This document shows positions 46,035 through 57,999 of a stretch of 64,000 bases of DNA, in pieces. The notes beneath the pieces were generated by a model. The model was not told the DNA's origin, searched no databases, and saw nothing but the letters and a program-made list of their open reading frames with translations. The DNA comes from Phascolarctos cinereus. Taxonomy: Eukaryota > Chordata > Mammalia > Diprotodontia > Phascolarctidae. Made by a program: the position numbers and the translations under genes. The first letter of the stretch is position 1. Every line of letters starts with the position of its first letter. The stretch is from contig NW_018344058.1 of NCBI RefSeq assembly GCF_002099425.1, positions 6,998,501 through 7,062,500 of the forward strand. The letters run 5' to 3'.

Positions 46035-46835
46035 AATTAAAATGTTCTTTTAAAATTATTTATTTTAAACATTCTTTTCTTAAAAATTTTTAAATTCCAA
46101 ATTCTCTTCCTCCCTCCCTGTCTTCCCTCAGTCACCAAGAAGGCAAGCAAAATGATGTCATTTATACATATGAAATCATGTAAAACATATTTCCAAAGTA
46201 GCCATACTGAAAAAAAGCAAAAAAAAAAAAAGAAAGCAAGAAAATCATACTTTAATTTGAACTCATGATTCATCAGTTCTCTCTCCATTGATGGCTAACA
46301 TTTTTTCATCATAAATCCTTTGGAACCGGATCATTGTATCGATCAGAGAAGCCAAGTTTTTCTACAGTTGGTCATGATTACAACATTGCTGTTATTGTGC
46401 ACAATGATCTCCTAGTTCTTCTCACTTCACTTTGAATCAGTTCATATAGATCTTGCCATGTTTTTCCTGAAACCAACCCCTCATCATTTCTTATAGCATG
46501 ATAGTATTTCATCATAACCATATGCCGCAACTTGTTCAGCCATTCCCTAATTGGTAAATATCCCTTCTAGTTTCCAATTCTTTGCCACCCCAAAAAGAGT
46601 CTGCAATATATATATTTTTTTTATGTTTGGTCCTTTTTCTTTTCCTTTGATATCTTTAGGGTACAAACTTAGTAGTGGTATTGCTGAGTCAAAGGATATA
46701 CACAGTTTTACAGGCCTTTAGGCATAGTTCCAAGTTGTTCTCTGGAATGATTGGATTAGTTTACAATTCCACCAACAGTTTACATATTTTCCCTCATCTC
46801 CTTCAGCATTACTAGTTACATTACTAGTTAGAAGT
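46035..46835 (-). mobile_element. L1 3' UTR and ORF2 C-terminus (L1-H)
   Basis: The 3' UTR at 46035-46260 ('ccaagaaggcaagcaaaatg') is followed by ORF2 C-terminal coding sequence ('acaatgatctcctagttctt', 'caagttgttctctggaatg'). It is truncated at about 46835. Confidence 0.87.
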
Positions 46836-46839
46836 TGGT

Positions 46840-47465
46840 TTGTTTCAACCACAGTCATCTTTTGAAAAGACTAATAAATACCTTTGAATTGATTAAGGGG
46901 CCAGTAGTCATTCACACATTTATGTGAACTAATTTAATAAGATAACATTTTTCTCCTGTATCTAGCTGAGATTAGTTGTATTGAAAGAATAAGTATTTTG
47001 ATTTAGGAAATAAGGTAAATAGAGAGTAAATTCTTTGAAGCTGGTCTAGAGGACCAGTAGGCACTTGGGGTAGATAAAAGTACTTGTTACTTGGAAACCT
47101 AGAGAAAGAAAAACTAGGAGGTGGGAGGGGACATAGAAAGGGAAGTGGGGGTTTGGTGAGGACAATTTCTTTTTAAAATATTTTGATTTTTTTTGTATCA
47201 CCAGGAATTCTCCCAGTATCTCTCCTATCCCTTCCTGAGAACTACGTTATATAACAATGATTTTTTTAAGAAAAAAGAGAATAGGAAAAATAAGAAAAAA
47301 CAAGTAATATATTAAAAAAATCTTTAAAAATGCAATGTTTCACACTCATCAACTTCCTACCTTTGCAAAGGAGTGAGGTGAAGGAAGAAGCATGTTGGTA
47401 AATATTTAACAACTAATTTTCTGGGGGAAAATGTCTGCAGACACACTTAATTTTAATCTTCATTA
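46840..47465. other. Unassigned stretch
   Basis: Nothing recognised. Confidence 0.4.
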
Positions 47466-47469
47466 TAAG

Positions 47470-47950
47470 TGTTTTCTCCACATTCTTTAAAGGCTAAAAA
47501 AATCAACAAAATAATAAATCCAGCCATGATTTCTAGTATTTTCCAGTTTTTGGTGTGTAAATTCCCACACCGAAAATTTAATAATCATCTCTCTCATGGC
47601 TGTTTGAGCAGGCTCTGGGGTGAAGGTGTCTTCACATTTCTTTGGGGCCATGCTTATTTTTCGCACTTTTGTTACATTCACTTTTTTGATTGTTTTGTGG
47701 TTGAAGTCATTGGGTATATTGTTTTGGTGGCCCTGCTCATTTAATTCTACATCAGATCATAAAAACCCTTTCCATATTTCTCTGTATTCATCATATTCAT
47801 TATTCCTCACATCATGGTAACATTCTGTTCCATTTGTGTACCTCAATTTGGTTGGCCATTCCCCTAATTGATGGGCATCTACTGTTTCCAATTCTTTGCT
47901 ACCACAAAAAAGAGCTGCCATAGTCTAATATGGGACTTCTCTTCTTATCA
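47470..47950 (-). mobile_element. Diverged L1 ORF2 C-terminal piece (L1-I)
   Basis: 'cccctaattgatgggcatct', 'ccaattctttgctaccac' and 'aagagctgccat' give the L1 order. The upstream part is more diverged than in other copies. Confidence 0.65.
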
Positions 47951-47954
47951 ATGA

Positions 47955-48675
47955 ACTTCTTAGGATAACCAATTTAATTTAATTTTTTTTCCATGGTGAG
48001 CCTTTTGGCCCAGAAAAGGGAAGAACATTTTTCTTTCTTTTCTTTTTTCTCTCCCTTGCTTTCTACATGGTTCACATTTGAGATGCACAGTTTAGACTGT
48101 TATTACTAATGGTATTAGTTAAACCTCACTGTAGATTAAATTAGTTAAGCCTCTGTGTCTTGGCTGGCACTTTAACTATACACTGTTACTATGGGAAAAT
48201 GCATTCTGAGTTCTAAACAACTGGCTTGGCAATGAATTTTCAGAACACAACCTGTTCACAAGTTGGAGACTGTTGGTATGAGTGCTTTACTGAGAATTTT
48301 GAATTACTCTCACTCTCTCATGAAATCTTAGAGGCAAGCACAAAACAGGTATTATGAATTAAAGGGTAAAATAAGGATTTGACATATAGATATAAAGGCA
48401 CGCAGAGATGAAGTACTTATGCTGTCACATTTTCAAGTATATTCCAGTTGATACAGTGTTAATATTTAGACCTCTAGAAGATTTTAAAGGTGACAGACAG
48501 ATCATAGCCCTGGGTATAGGTTTCTGGTAGGTTGCCATCCCTATTTTGGGATGAATGAGTTTCAAAGAAAGAGGCTGAAAATGATTTTTCCCTTCAGATT
48601 TATATAGTGTGTTGTCTAATCTTTGACTTTTCACATTTTAGGTTGTGCCATATTCATTTGTACATATGTTTTATC
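47955..48675. other. Unassigned stretch
   Basis: No gene or named repeat is recognised. Confidence 0.4.
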
Positions 48676-48679
48676 TATG

Positions 48680-48800
48680 TACCACACCCTCCATTAGATT
48701 GTAAACTCCTCGAGGGAGTTTTTTTTTGGGTGTTTTTCATACCCAACTCTTTGCATTTTGCCTTGTACATAGTAGACATTTAATATTTGTTGAATTGATT
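48680..48800 (+). mobile_element. L2 3' tail
   Basis: 'attagattgtaaactcct', 'ttgccttgtacatagtag' and 'tttaatatttgttgaattg'. Confidence 0.78.
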
Positions 48801-48829
48801 CAAAAATATACTTAGAAAGTGTAAAGAAT

Positions 48830-48995
48830 CCTGGATTTAGAGTCAGAGGAACTGAGTTTTCTTATTTATTACCTATGGAAACTAGGGCAGGCCACTTTCC
48901 AATGCAGAGCCTTAGTTTTTTCATCTGCAAAATGAGGAAGTTTCACTAGATATTCTCTAACTTCCCATCCAGCTCTAAATTGGACCAATATCAAG
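48830..48995 (+). mobile_element. Degraded MIR-type SINE
   Basis: 'gatttagagtcagaggaact', 'ttttttcatctgcaaaatga' and 'cttcccatccagctctaaat'. Confidence 0.68.
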
Positions 48996-49079
48996 GCTTT
49001 ATTTTCTGGATGGAGGGAATGGCATCAGAGAACATAGGACATTTTTTTTTCCAGAGAAAAGAGTCAGTCCTATAGAACC

Positions 49080-49240
49080 TGGATATCAGAGTCTTATCTG
49101 AGATATTTAGTGCAAAGATTTTTCCCTCTAATCAATCCCTTCCCTTCTTTCCTCAGTAATAATGATTTCTTTCACAAAAAAGCTTTTCAGTTTCATGTAA
49201 CTGAATTTGTCTATTTTAACTGTCTTCGTTTTTCAAGTGG
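49080..49240 (-). mobile_element. Short L1 ORF2 piece (L1-J)
   Basis: 'agtgcaaagatttttccct' and 'agcttttcagtttcatgtaa' match the L1 ORF2 stretch found next to 'gacctttat' in other copies. Confidence 0.6.
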
Positions 49241-49244
49241 TACC

Positions 49245-49675
49245 GTATTACCAAAGATGAACATCAAATTAAAATACACTCACAATGATATAAACCATTT
49301 TCTCTATGGAGTACACATAAAACTTTTCCCTCATGCAAAATATTGCAATCTACTTTTAGAATTTTTGTTTATCTAAACCCCACCCAAATGTCCCACATAG
49401 AACTAGGCTCTCAAAAGCATAGAGAGAAGAAATAAAATTAGTACAATTCCTGGTCAATAATAAACATCCATTTGCTAATGTAATTCATTCTTTCCTTGTA
49501 GTGTCTTAGATTTGAATCAGTAGAGTAAAATAAGACTTTAAGGGTTCTTCTACAAAGTATCTCTCACGAACAGGTCAAAATTATATAAGATTCCTTGAAC
49601 AATATAATGAGAAATGACTTTGCTTGACAAATTTCTCATCATTAATATTAAGTGAGGAAAAAACCCAGGAAAATA
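49245..49675. other. Unassigned stretch
   Basis: Nothing recognised. Confidence 0.4.
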
Positions 49676-49677
49676 AA

Positions 49678-49706
49678 GAGATAGATAGATAGATAGATAG
49701 ATAGAT
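49678..49706. repeat. (GATA)n microsatellite
   Basis: About seven perfect units. Confidence 0.95.
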
Positions 49707-49709
49707 ATA

Positions 49710-49835
49710 TTAATAGATGAATAGAGCATTTGTTAATTGCATTCTATATGTCAGACACTGTGCTAGGCATTGGGTGTATTGATACAAGGGGAAAAAAAGA
49801 TGGCACCTACCCTCAATGGGCTTACAGTCTAGTGC
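49710..49835 (-). mobile_element. L2 3' tail
   Basis: 'gacactgtgctaggcattgg' and 'ctaccctcaatgggcttaca'. Confidence 0.8.
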
Positions 49836-49839
49836 CATA

Positions 49840-50075
49840 ATAATATTAATAGCTAGTTAAGGTTAAAGTTGGAAAAGTGCTTTATATCTGTTATCTCATT
49901 TGATCCCCTTAACAATCCTTCAACATTATTATTCCCATTTTACAGATGAAGAAACTGAGGCTTTAGAGAGGTCAAATGACTTGGCCAGGATCACACAGTT
50001 AGTGGCAGGATTTGGACACAAAATCTTCCTGACTCCACATCTAACATTCTATCTACTTCACCATCCAGCTATCAT
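49840..50075 (-). mobile_element. MIR/THER-type SINE
   Basis: 'tctgttatctcatttgatcc', 'cattttacagatgaagaaac', 'cacacagttagtggcagg' and the head 'cttcaccatccagct'. Confidence 0.85.
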
Positions 50076-50079
50076 GAAA

Positions 50080-51240
50080 TGGTAATTAAATTATGAAATT
50101 ATGAAATGGGGACAGGCACACCAAGTTCCTTGTAATCTTCCTGGGAAAAGACCATGATTGGCAACAGGAAATGGGATGGCAATCATACTTTAATAAGGCA
50201 CAGATATAAGTGATAAAAAGTGGTGTATTTCTGGGAAGGGGGAATGACATGGGGATAGGGGTAGGCAAATCATATCACTCAGAAAACCATGGATTAGAGT
50301 TGGAAGCCCTAGGCAGCATGATCTTGATGAAGATGGAAGAAAGTCGAGGGGTAGGAGTTTGAGGTCTCATTTTTATATGGTGTTTTGGGGAAAACAGACT
50401 AATTCCTATTGGTACTACCTTGGTGTTAATTTATTAACATATCCAAATCATCTCAAAATTTGGTAAAACTTCAAAGTCATGACCTCAAAGTTAATCAGAG
50501 TCTTTTGGATGTTCTGTTGGCCTGGAATTATGGAAATCTGGATTTTTTCTGGGATTTTTACATTATAGGCCAGAAATATAAACAAAAACAATCGTTTCTC
50601 CTGATTTGGCACATATTACCAAGGTGTGAATTTTGATTAGTACATGATATAATTTTTAAATTATGTACCTTTGATCTTAGGGATACTGTATGTGACTTCT
50701 AGGTTCCCTTTTGCAATCTTATTTCCTGCTAAAATGGAACAAGGGAGTGGTGGTCAGGGGAACCAGAATGAGATAGAATTTTAACATTAATCAAGATGTA
50801 AAAGTGAGTTGGAAAGCCTGGATATGGGAGGAAGAGGAAGCTAACATCAAGGAGGCAAGGCAGATCAGAAGGAGCTGAAAAAGAAGTGGATTTCAGTTTG
50901 ATTGGAGGAAATGTTCTGAATGAATGGAGATGTGCAAAAGTGGAATGGATTATCTTGGGATGGGAAGGGTAATGAATTTCCCCCTTACTGGAAGCCTTCA
51001 AATAGAGGCTTGGTGACTACTAGTCAGGAATGTTTTAGAGAGATTTCTATTTAGCGATGAATTTAGTTAACTTACCTCTCAGATCCTAAGAACTCAATTT
51101 CTCTGATTCTATAATTCAAACATATTCATAAATCTGAAAAAAACGTTCCCCAATTCACCACATTCTCAGTGTTAATCATCAGAGACTTTACAGCCATGCC
51201 CACTGAGGACTGGGCTTGTACAAGAAAGCTCTGCTTGTTA
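50080..51240. other. Unassigned stretch
   Basis: No gene is recognised. A 90-codon - strand frame at 51001-50729 has no domain. Confidence 0.4.
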
Positions 51241-51241
51241 A

Positions 51242-51474
51242 GTATATTTGCTGTTATGGAGGAGAAATAACACAGAGTCCAGTTTAAGAATGGATTTCTT
51301 ATAAATGGAGAAATCTCCAATACTCTTGTTTGTTGAAGCAGTATTTTGGAGTTTTATGAAATCAACATAATGTCATCAACAAACAGGAGAGTCTGGGAGA
51401 CTTCTCCATGTATAAGAAATCCATTCTTAAACTGGACTCTGTGCTAATTCTCCTCCATAATGACAAATATTGGA
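51242..51474. repeat. Foldback inverted repeat from RTE reverse transcriptase
   Basis: A left arm (about 51242-51337) and right arm (about 51378-51474) are inverse complements. They share an almost perfect core of about 45 bp (for example 'tccagtttaagaatggattt' in the left arm and its complement in the right), weaker outer and inner parts, and a loop of about 40 bp. On the - strand the right arm reads LLFVDDIMLIS, the FADD/YADD-type RT motif of RTE-like LINEs, and the left arm is the same coding sequence in the opposite orientation. A transcript would fold into a long hairpin. Confidence 0.85.
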
Positions 51475-51499
51475 TGGAACCCTTATGGTGAATTTATTG

Positions 51500-51665
51500 G
51501 GTGGACATGAATGAATGAAAAAGCATTTATTAAGCACTTAACCATGTGCCATGCACAGTGCTAAACGCTAGAAACACAAATAGAAAAGCACACAGTCCTG
51601 GCCTTCAGGGAGCTCGTATTCTTATTGGGGAAGACAACCCACACAGATGAGTGGTGGCTACAGAA
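51500..51665 (-). mobile_element. L2 3' tail
   Basis: 'gaatgaatgaaaaagcattt', 'gccatgcacagtgctaaacg' and 'cttcagggagctcgtattct'. Confidence 0.82.
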
Positions 51666-51667
51666 GG

Positions 51668-52048
51668 CAGTTTTGGTTTGGGGAATGACAGAAAAGGTGA
51701 GCTGATATATACCGCAGTCAAATGACACACACTTTCCTGAAGTAATGGTGTTGTTACTAATTTTATAATTATGCTCAGAAAAAGAGGGGAAAATTCATGT
51801 GTGTAGACACAATTGGCTTGAGTGAATCCAGCTGTGTGGGATGCGAATGTAAAGCTTAGACTGGTTTCTGGAGGCAGTTAATAAATATTGTGCCTTAAGT
51901 GAGCTATTTTGGACATGGATAAAACATAATCCAGGTTGGGCAGACATCAATGGGCTGTGACCTAAATTGGTGAAAGGGAAATTGAGATCAAATTGATGAG
52001 ATGACAGATCTATGATCTACTGATCTGTCTCAATTTGAGTTTTGGATT
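51668..52048. other. Unassigned stretch
   Basis: Nothing recognised. Confidence 0.4.
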
Positions 52049-52049
52049 T

Positions 52050-52540
52050 AAAATGTTGACCTAACTTCTGCTAAACTCTTTTTCTTTATTGCTTTGATCC
52101 AACCCATCTTTCCAGCTTCATAATACATTACTCTCCTCATACTTTATCATCCAGGCAAACTGGTCATCTCTTTGTTTCTCCCTCATAATAATCTATCTCT
52201 CATCTCTGTACTTCTGCATTGTCCATCTCCCATGCTTCCGCTTCACACAATTCTTTACTTCCTTGAAGATGAAGTCCAAGCATCATCTTCTGCCTGAAGC
52301 CTTTGTGATTCTCCTAATTGGTTGTGCCCTCCTTCCTTAACTACTTCATGTTTTAGTAGCCATTTATTGTATATATAATCATATATGCAAACATTGCTGC
52401 TCCCAACTGAATATGAACTTCATAGTAGTGATTGCTTCCTTCCCCCCCCTTTTTTGTATTTGTGTTGCTAGTGCCAGGCACTTGGTAAGTGCTTAATAAA
52501 TGCTTGTTGAAGGGATAATTCATTGTTATAGGCAGTGAGT
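52050..52540 (+). mobile_element. L2 3' end
   Basis: 'ttgaagatgaagtccaagca', 'gcctgaagcctttgtgattc' and the tail 'gtgcttaataaatgcttgtt'. Confidence 0.78.
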
Positions 52541-52544
52541 TTTG

Positions 52545-53390
52545 AACCCATAGGAGCTTTTTGAGGTAGTGGCCATAGGCTTCCCAAGGTGGTCACTGTA
52601 GGTCACCTTATGTCCTTGTGATGTGTCATCACAGTTGCATTTTTCATTCTTCACCTTATTCTCCTCTTTGTAGAAATTTCAAGTCAAATTTCCATAAGTG
52701 GATATGTATATATATTTTCTTCAGGGTGATTTGCATGCTTCCCAGGTGAAGTAAATTACCATATAAGCTGGAGTTGCAACTAGAAATTGTGGATTTCACC
52801 AGCTCTACCTCCTCACTGGGGCTTTCTCTTGCTTGGTTACCCTACCTTCTGTAGAGACCCCTGTATTGATTTAGTCTTTTTAAATAAAAGTGCAACATGT
52901 ATTTATTTTAAAAAACAATACAAATGCAAAGATCAAATGTAAATATTAGATCTATCTGAGGCAGCATTAACCTTTTAGTTTTAGTTAATAGTGTAATTTA
53001 TTTTATAGTCACTTGCATGTGCAAGAGATGGGCAGGGCTATGATGTTCCTGCCTGTGATGAGCCAGTTCCCTGAGACTAGTTGAAAAGCAAAACCAAGGA
53101 CTGTTGGCTTGCCTCATTTGGAATGATTTAACAAGTAAAAGAGATAAAAAATCTTAACAAAATTAAACTGATAAGAATGATGCATCCACCTGTCATAGGT
53201 TTTAAACTCTTTTCTCAAAGCAAGAAAATGTTACATTATAAGATGTGAGGAATTTAATAAATATTTATTGAACGGTAATGTCCTATTTGATAAGAATATC
53301 TCTCAACTTTACTCAGAATTTTAAAGCCTCTAGTGACTGCAGAATCACTTTGCTTCAGAGACAGAGTAGGTGAATTATAATTGTCTTGCT
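52545..53390. other. Unassigned stretch
   Basis: No gene or named repeat is recognised. Confidence 0.4.
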
Positions 53391-53405
53391 AGAGTTATCA
53401 GTCTA
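53391..53405 (+). repeat. L1-K target-site duplication, left
   Basis: 'agagttatcagtcta' is matched on the right side of the L1 at 55316-55332 by the same word with three extra bases ('atc'). Confidence 0.72.
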
Positions 53406-55315
53406 TTTTTAACTTTTTTATTTTATTAATTTATTTTGATTTATCAACAATCACTTCCATATGCTTTTGAGTTTAAAATTTTTCTCCCCCTTCCTCCCCA
53501 CCACCCTCCCCAAGATGGTGCACAATCTGATGTAGGCTGTACATTTACATTCCTATTAAACGTATTTTCACATTAGTGAAGTTGTAAGTAAAAATTAAAA
53601 CCAATAGGAGGAATCATCAGAAAGAGAAAACAAAACTCATCAGAAGTGAGAAAAAAAGATCCCATTCACATTCACAGTTACGATTACTATCTGTGTCTTT
53701 TTCTCCATCCTTTCCCCACCCCCCGTTTATACTTTTCTTTCTCCTTTCTCCTTTCCTCCCCTCACTAGTGTTTTGCTTTTGACCACCGCCTCCTTCAGTC
53801 TCTCCTCCCTTCTATTATCCCTTTCCCTTTTCTTCCCCTTTGCCCTTACTGCTTCTTCCCTCCCTTCTATCCCCCCTCCCTTTTCTTTCCCCTTTTCCCT
53901 CCTACTGCCTATATGGCAAGTTACATTTCTAAACCTAACTGATTATGTTATGCCTTCTTGAGCCAAATCTGATGACAGTAAGGTTCAAACAATGCTCACC
54001 CCCCTCCCTTCTTTCCCTCTGCTGTAATAGGATTTTCAGTCTTTTCCTGCAATGTAATTTACCCTTGTCTGCCTCCTCCTTTCTCCATACATTTTCTAAG
54101 ATCAGACTAATCCACTTGGATCCATTTAACCCACTTGATCAGATTTTTTTTATCATTACATCAAAGTCAACTAATATCCACTCCCTTTACGTATACTCCT
54201 TTAACATGGTGTAATAACAATACAGTTCTCAAGAGTTGCAAGTGTCATCTTCCCTTGTAGTGATGTAAACAGTCCACCTTATAAACAATATTTTGTATCT
54301 TTCTGTCCCATTTACCTTTTTTTTTAATGTCTTTCTTGAATCTTGTACTTGAAGATCAATTTTTTTGTTGAGCTCTGGTCTTTTTATCAGGAAGGTTTGG
54401 AAGTTCCCTATTTCACTGAGTATCCATCTCCTCCTTGAAAAATCATGCTCATTTTTGCAGGGTAGTTGATCCTTGTCTGCAATCCGCGCTCCTTTGCCTT
54501 ATGGAATATCATGTTCCACGCCCTGTGGTCTTTTAATGTAAAAGCTGCAAGGTCCTGTGTAATCCTGACTGTGGTTCCATGATATTTAAATTGTTTCTTT
54601 CTGGATGCTTGCAGCACCTTCTCTTTCATCTGGTAATTTTGGAATTTTGCTACTATATTCCTTGGTATTGTCAATTTGGGATCTCTTTCAGGTGGTGAGT
54701 GGTGTATTCTATGGTTATTTTACCTTCTAGTTCTAGGACTTCCAGGCAGTTTTCCTTTATGATTTCCTGAAAGATACTGTCCAGGCTCTTTTTTTCACAT
54801 GATTTTCAGGTAGTCCAATGATTTTTAAATTGTTTCTCCTGGATCAATTTTCTAGGTTGGTTGTTTTAATGATGAGCTATTTTACATTTTCATCTAATTT
54901 TTCATTTTTTTGTTTCTGTTTGACTAATTCTTGCTCTCTCATAGAGTCATTAGTTTCCATTTCTCCAATTCTAGTTTTTAACAGATTGTTTTCTTCTGTT
55001 AGTTTTTGTACTTTCTACTCCAATTGGCCAATTGTATTTTTAAGGGATTTGTTTTCTTCAGTGTACTTTTTTTCCAGTTTGCAGGGTGCTTATCCACCTG
55101 GGGCCCTTTGTAGCGCTGCTTCCCTTATTTTTGCTGAAGCACTGGGAGACTCGTTTGTTGGGCTGCTGCAGTGCTGTTCCCCATCTTTCTTCTAGTTCAG
55201 CTGTTTCAGTTTTTTTTTTTCTGGGTTGGTATTTTCTGGGTTTTCAGAGGTTGACAGCGGAGGGTAAGAGCGACTACCTTTTTACTCTGCTGTCCTGGCT
55301 TCCTGGAAGCGGAAG
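53406..55315 (-). mobile_element. L1 with almost no ORF2 (L1-K)
   Basis: The order from high to low coordinates is 5' UTR (about 55315-55085, starting near 'ggaagccaggacagc' on the - strand), ORF1 (about 55080-54335), inter-ORF spacer (about 54330-53700), only the first codons of ORF2 (about 53695-53645), then 3' UTR (about 53640-53406). The - strand frame 54674-54408 reads MTIPRNIVAKFQNYQMKEKV, with the ORF1p C-terminal domain. Matching flanking repeats suggest the 1.9-kb form was inserted as one unit. A full L1 would be about 6 kb or more, so this is a non-autonomous ORF1-bearing form. Confidence 0.82.
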
Positions 55316-55332
55316 TAGTTATCATCAGTCTA
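55316..55332 (+). repeat. L1-K target-site duplication, right
   Basis: 'tagttatcatcagtcta', compare 53391-53405. Confidence 0.72.
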
Positions 55333-55334
55333 AT

Positions 55335-55880
55335 AGAAGTGTCCTCCATATTTATCCAAATGTATGTTATATCAAGAGGTGGGCTGTTGGATGAGGAAGA
55401 TAGGGGTTTCTCATCTTGAAATCCTATTATTATTTGTTCCTTTGGGGTCCATAGCTGTCTAAAAGGGGAAAAAGTCAACCAAGGGAGGAAAATGATTTTA
55501 GCTATAAATTGACCACAAATCCCAATTTAAATAATTATTTCTTAATTTCTTGATAAAAATGCTTCTTTTTGTGGCCCCCACAGTGATAGTAAAAAATCAT
55601 TATGGTTGTGAGTCATGGTTATCAAGAAGTACTTATGGTTCGGGCAGCATGTTTCCTTTGGCTTAGTGATTGCTCCTGCCTAGACAATGACATGCACACA
55701 TGGATAGGAAAGGAGTTTAAAGTTAAATAGAGGAAGGAACTGGAGAAACAGACACATTCCCTTGTGATTTGATTGTGAACTCTGTTAACCTGTCTTCTGA
55801 GACTGGTGGAGTTCCTTGTGCATTCAACTTGGGATTCTGAACCAGTTTGCTATTAATTACTCTTCTTATGCATGTGAATT
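55335..55880. other. Unassigned stretch
   Basis: Nothing recognised. Confidence 0.4.
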
Positions 55881-55882
55881 TC

Positions 55883-56255
55883 ATAAGATCATTGAACTAG
55901 GAGCTGGAAAGGACCTTAGAGATACTCTAGCATAGCCTCTTTATTTTATAAATGAGTCCTAAAGACAATAAGTAACTTTTCTAAGGCCACACAGCAAATA
56001 AGCAGCAAAGCTGAGATTTCATTCAGGTTGGCAGTTCACTGCAGCTATATATTCTTTGAACACTTCTACCAGACCTCCCAGAATTTCATAGACAAAAGAC
56101 TTAGAGCTAGAATGTATCATAGGGGTGACTTAGCTTATCCCTTCCTCATTGTACAGATATGGAAACTGAGACAAGAGGTTTAATTGACCTTCCCAAGGCC
56201 ACATATCTAGTAAGTGTCAGAGCTAGGTTTTGAACCCAGGGCATGGACTTGAAAT
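55883..56255 (-). mobile_element. Two adjacent MON1-like SINE copies
   Basis: Two similar units follow each other in the same order. 'gagctggaaaggaccttaga' and 'ctaaggccacacagcaaat' (55900-56030) are followed by 'tagagctagaatgtatcat' and 'ccaaggccacatatctag' (56100-56240). Strand is assigned by analogy with MIR-type cores and is less certain than the match. Confidence 0.6.
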
Positions 56256-56257
56256 TC

Positions 56258-57225
56258 AAATCTCCCTTGTTTCACCTATTACTAGCTTTTGGTTATGAAC
56301 TGGGGGATTATGAGCTAGAAGTGCCTGAATAAATGGGAGCTTTATCAGCAGATGCTATACCAGTTCTTCCGGAGCTCTCCCATTGGTAATGAGATGCTGT
56401 TGGCCCCCATTTTCCAGAAATTTCTGGTCTAAGGACTTACTCCCAGCAGTAGCATCAGGAAATCTTCAGTTCTTCAACTGTTTTATTTTCCTCAGAATTC
56501 CTCTGCAAGTGTTCTCTCATAGCTAACCATCTTTTATGTTACAAAAGCTAATGCTTCAGAGCTGATGTTAAATTGGTCATAGTAGAAAAAAGGATGTGTG
56601 TAATTTTTTATACATGCAGTTAATTCATCCAGATTCACATTTAGCTATAATTAAATACACTTTATATATCAGGTATAATTAATATTCTAGGACATTGAAA
56701 AGGCCCAGTTTAAATATCTAATTTTTTAAATGGATTCGGTATATGAGACTATTTGGTAAGCATAGGTCTACCTAATTGTTTGGGGATTACTCAGAGTCTT
56801 TTATTAGAGAGCTAAAACATCACCTAGGCTAATGTTTATTTATCTGGAGGGCTTCTTAAGCAATTGATTATAAACACAGATTTAAATAATAATTCAATCA
56901 TAATAGCTAGGATTATATTGCCAAGCCTCTTTTGGTAGATTATACCAATTAACAAAAAACACTAAGCATTTACAGTTCTAGTTTATTTCTTGGCACTTGC
57001 TGGAATTTGAACATTAGACAGTGCTGGGTTGATTCTAAATCTATTTAAAGCTATCCTAGGGTTTGTGCAAACAGTGCCACTAAATCACATTCATTTTCAG
57101 AAGGATTGTACTCTCCTTGTCTTTGTCATGCATGTGAGTGGTAAATCTTGCCAAATTTCTGGTTTCACCTTGTTTCAAGTTGAGATCAGGTTTTTAGGTA
57201 GAGAATGAGGAGTGGTAGGTAGGCC
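56258..57225. other. Unassigned stretch
   Basis: No gene or named repeat is recognised. Confidence 0.4.
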
Positions 57226-57227
57226 AG

Positions 57228-57380
57228 GAAAAAACATTTGTTACATGTTTACATGCTTACTATGTGCTGGATACTATGCTGAGAGATGGGGATGTAAAAA
57301 CAAGGAAAAAGAAAGACAGTCCCTGCCCTCAAAGAACTTCCATTCTAATGAGGTAAGGCAACACATAAAAAGTTGCTGTG
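57228..57380 (-). mobile_element. L2 3' tail
   Basis: 'atgcttactatgtgctgga', 'cagtccctgccctcaaagaa' and 'cttccattctaatgagg'. Confidence 0.8.
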
Positions 57381-57384
57381 AAAA

Positions 57385-57995
57385 GCAAAGAAGAGATTGG
57401 GGCAGGGAGATAAGATATCCTTGGTGGGGCATAATAATATAGTCCAGAGCATCAGAAGCATGGCTGCAAGGGAAATGAAGCATGGCCAGCCTGGGCCAGT
57501 ACCCCAAAATGTGGCTTTCTAGAAAGAGCTCTCCAGTAGGTGAACCAGGCTGGAATGAAAAAGAGAGATATTTGATACAGGCAAAGGAAGACCATAGGCA
57601 CTGAGAGAATTTCCATGGTGTAAAGGCAGCTGAGTCATGGTGGCAAAGTCTGGAGAAAATCAGAAACCCAGTCAGTAGGGGAAGGAAGCAATGGTAGGCC
57701 TGGGCCCATCCCCAAAGTAGAGGGCCTCTGGAAGGAACTCATTGATGGGAGAAGGGGATTGACATGGCATGGTAGAGGGATATTTCAGGGTGAGAAGGCC
57801 TGATGGAGAGATGGGGAGAGAACATAAGTGAATGCACATAGTTCACTTTGTGCAATATTTGCCGGTGTTTTTCAGGCACCAGTTTCCATGCTGAAAATGA
57901 TTTTACTTAATCAAAGGTTTTGTTGGTGATATTCACATTTTTCCCTTTTTGGAGAGTGTCATATTCTGGCAATTAACTCTCCCTAAGATTAACAA
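57385..57995. other. Unassigned, possibly repeat-derived stretch
   Basis: Purine-rich words such as 'atggctgcaagggaaatga' suggest a dispersed repeat, but I cannot name it. Confidence 0.35.
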
Positions 57996-57999
57996 AATA

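Noticed and set aside
54408-54674. 88-codon - strand frame with a protein-like sequence
   Set aside because: It is the C-terminal domain of L1 ORF1p within L1-K, not a host gene.
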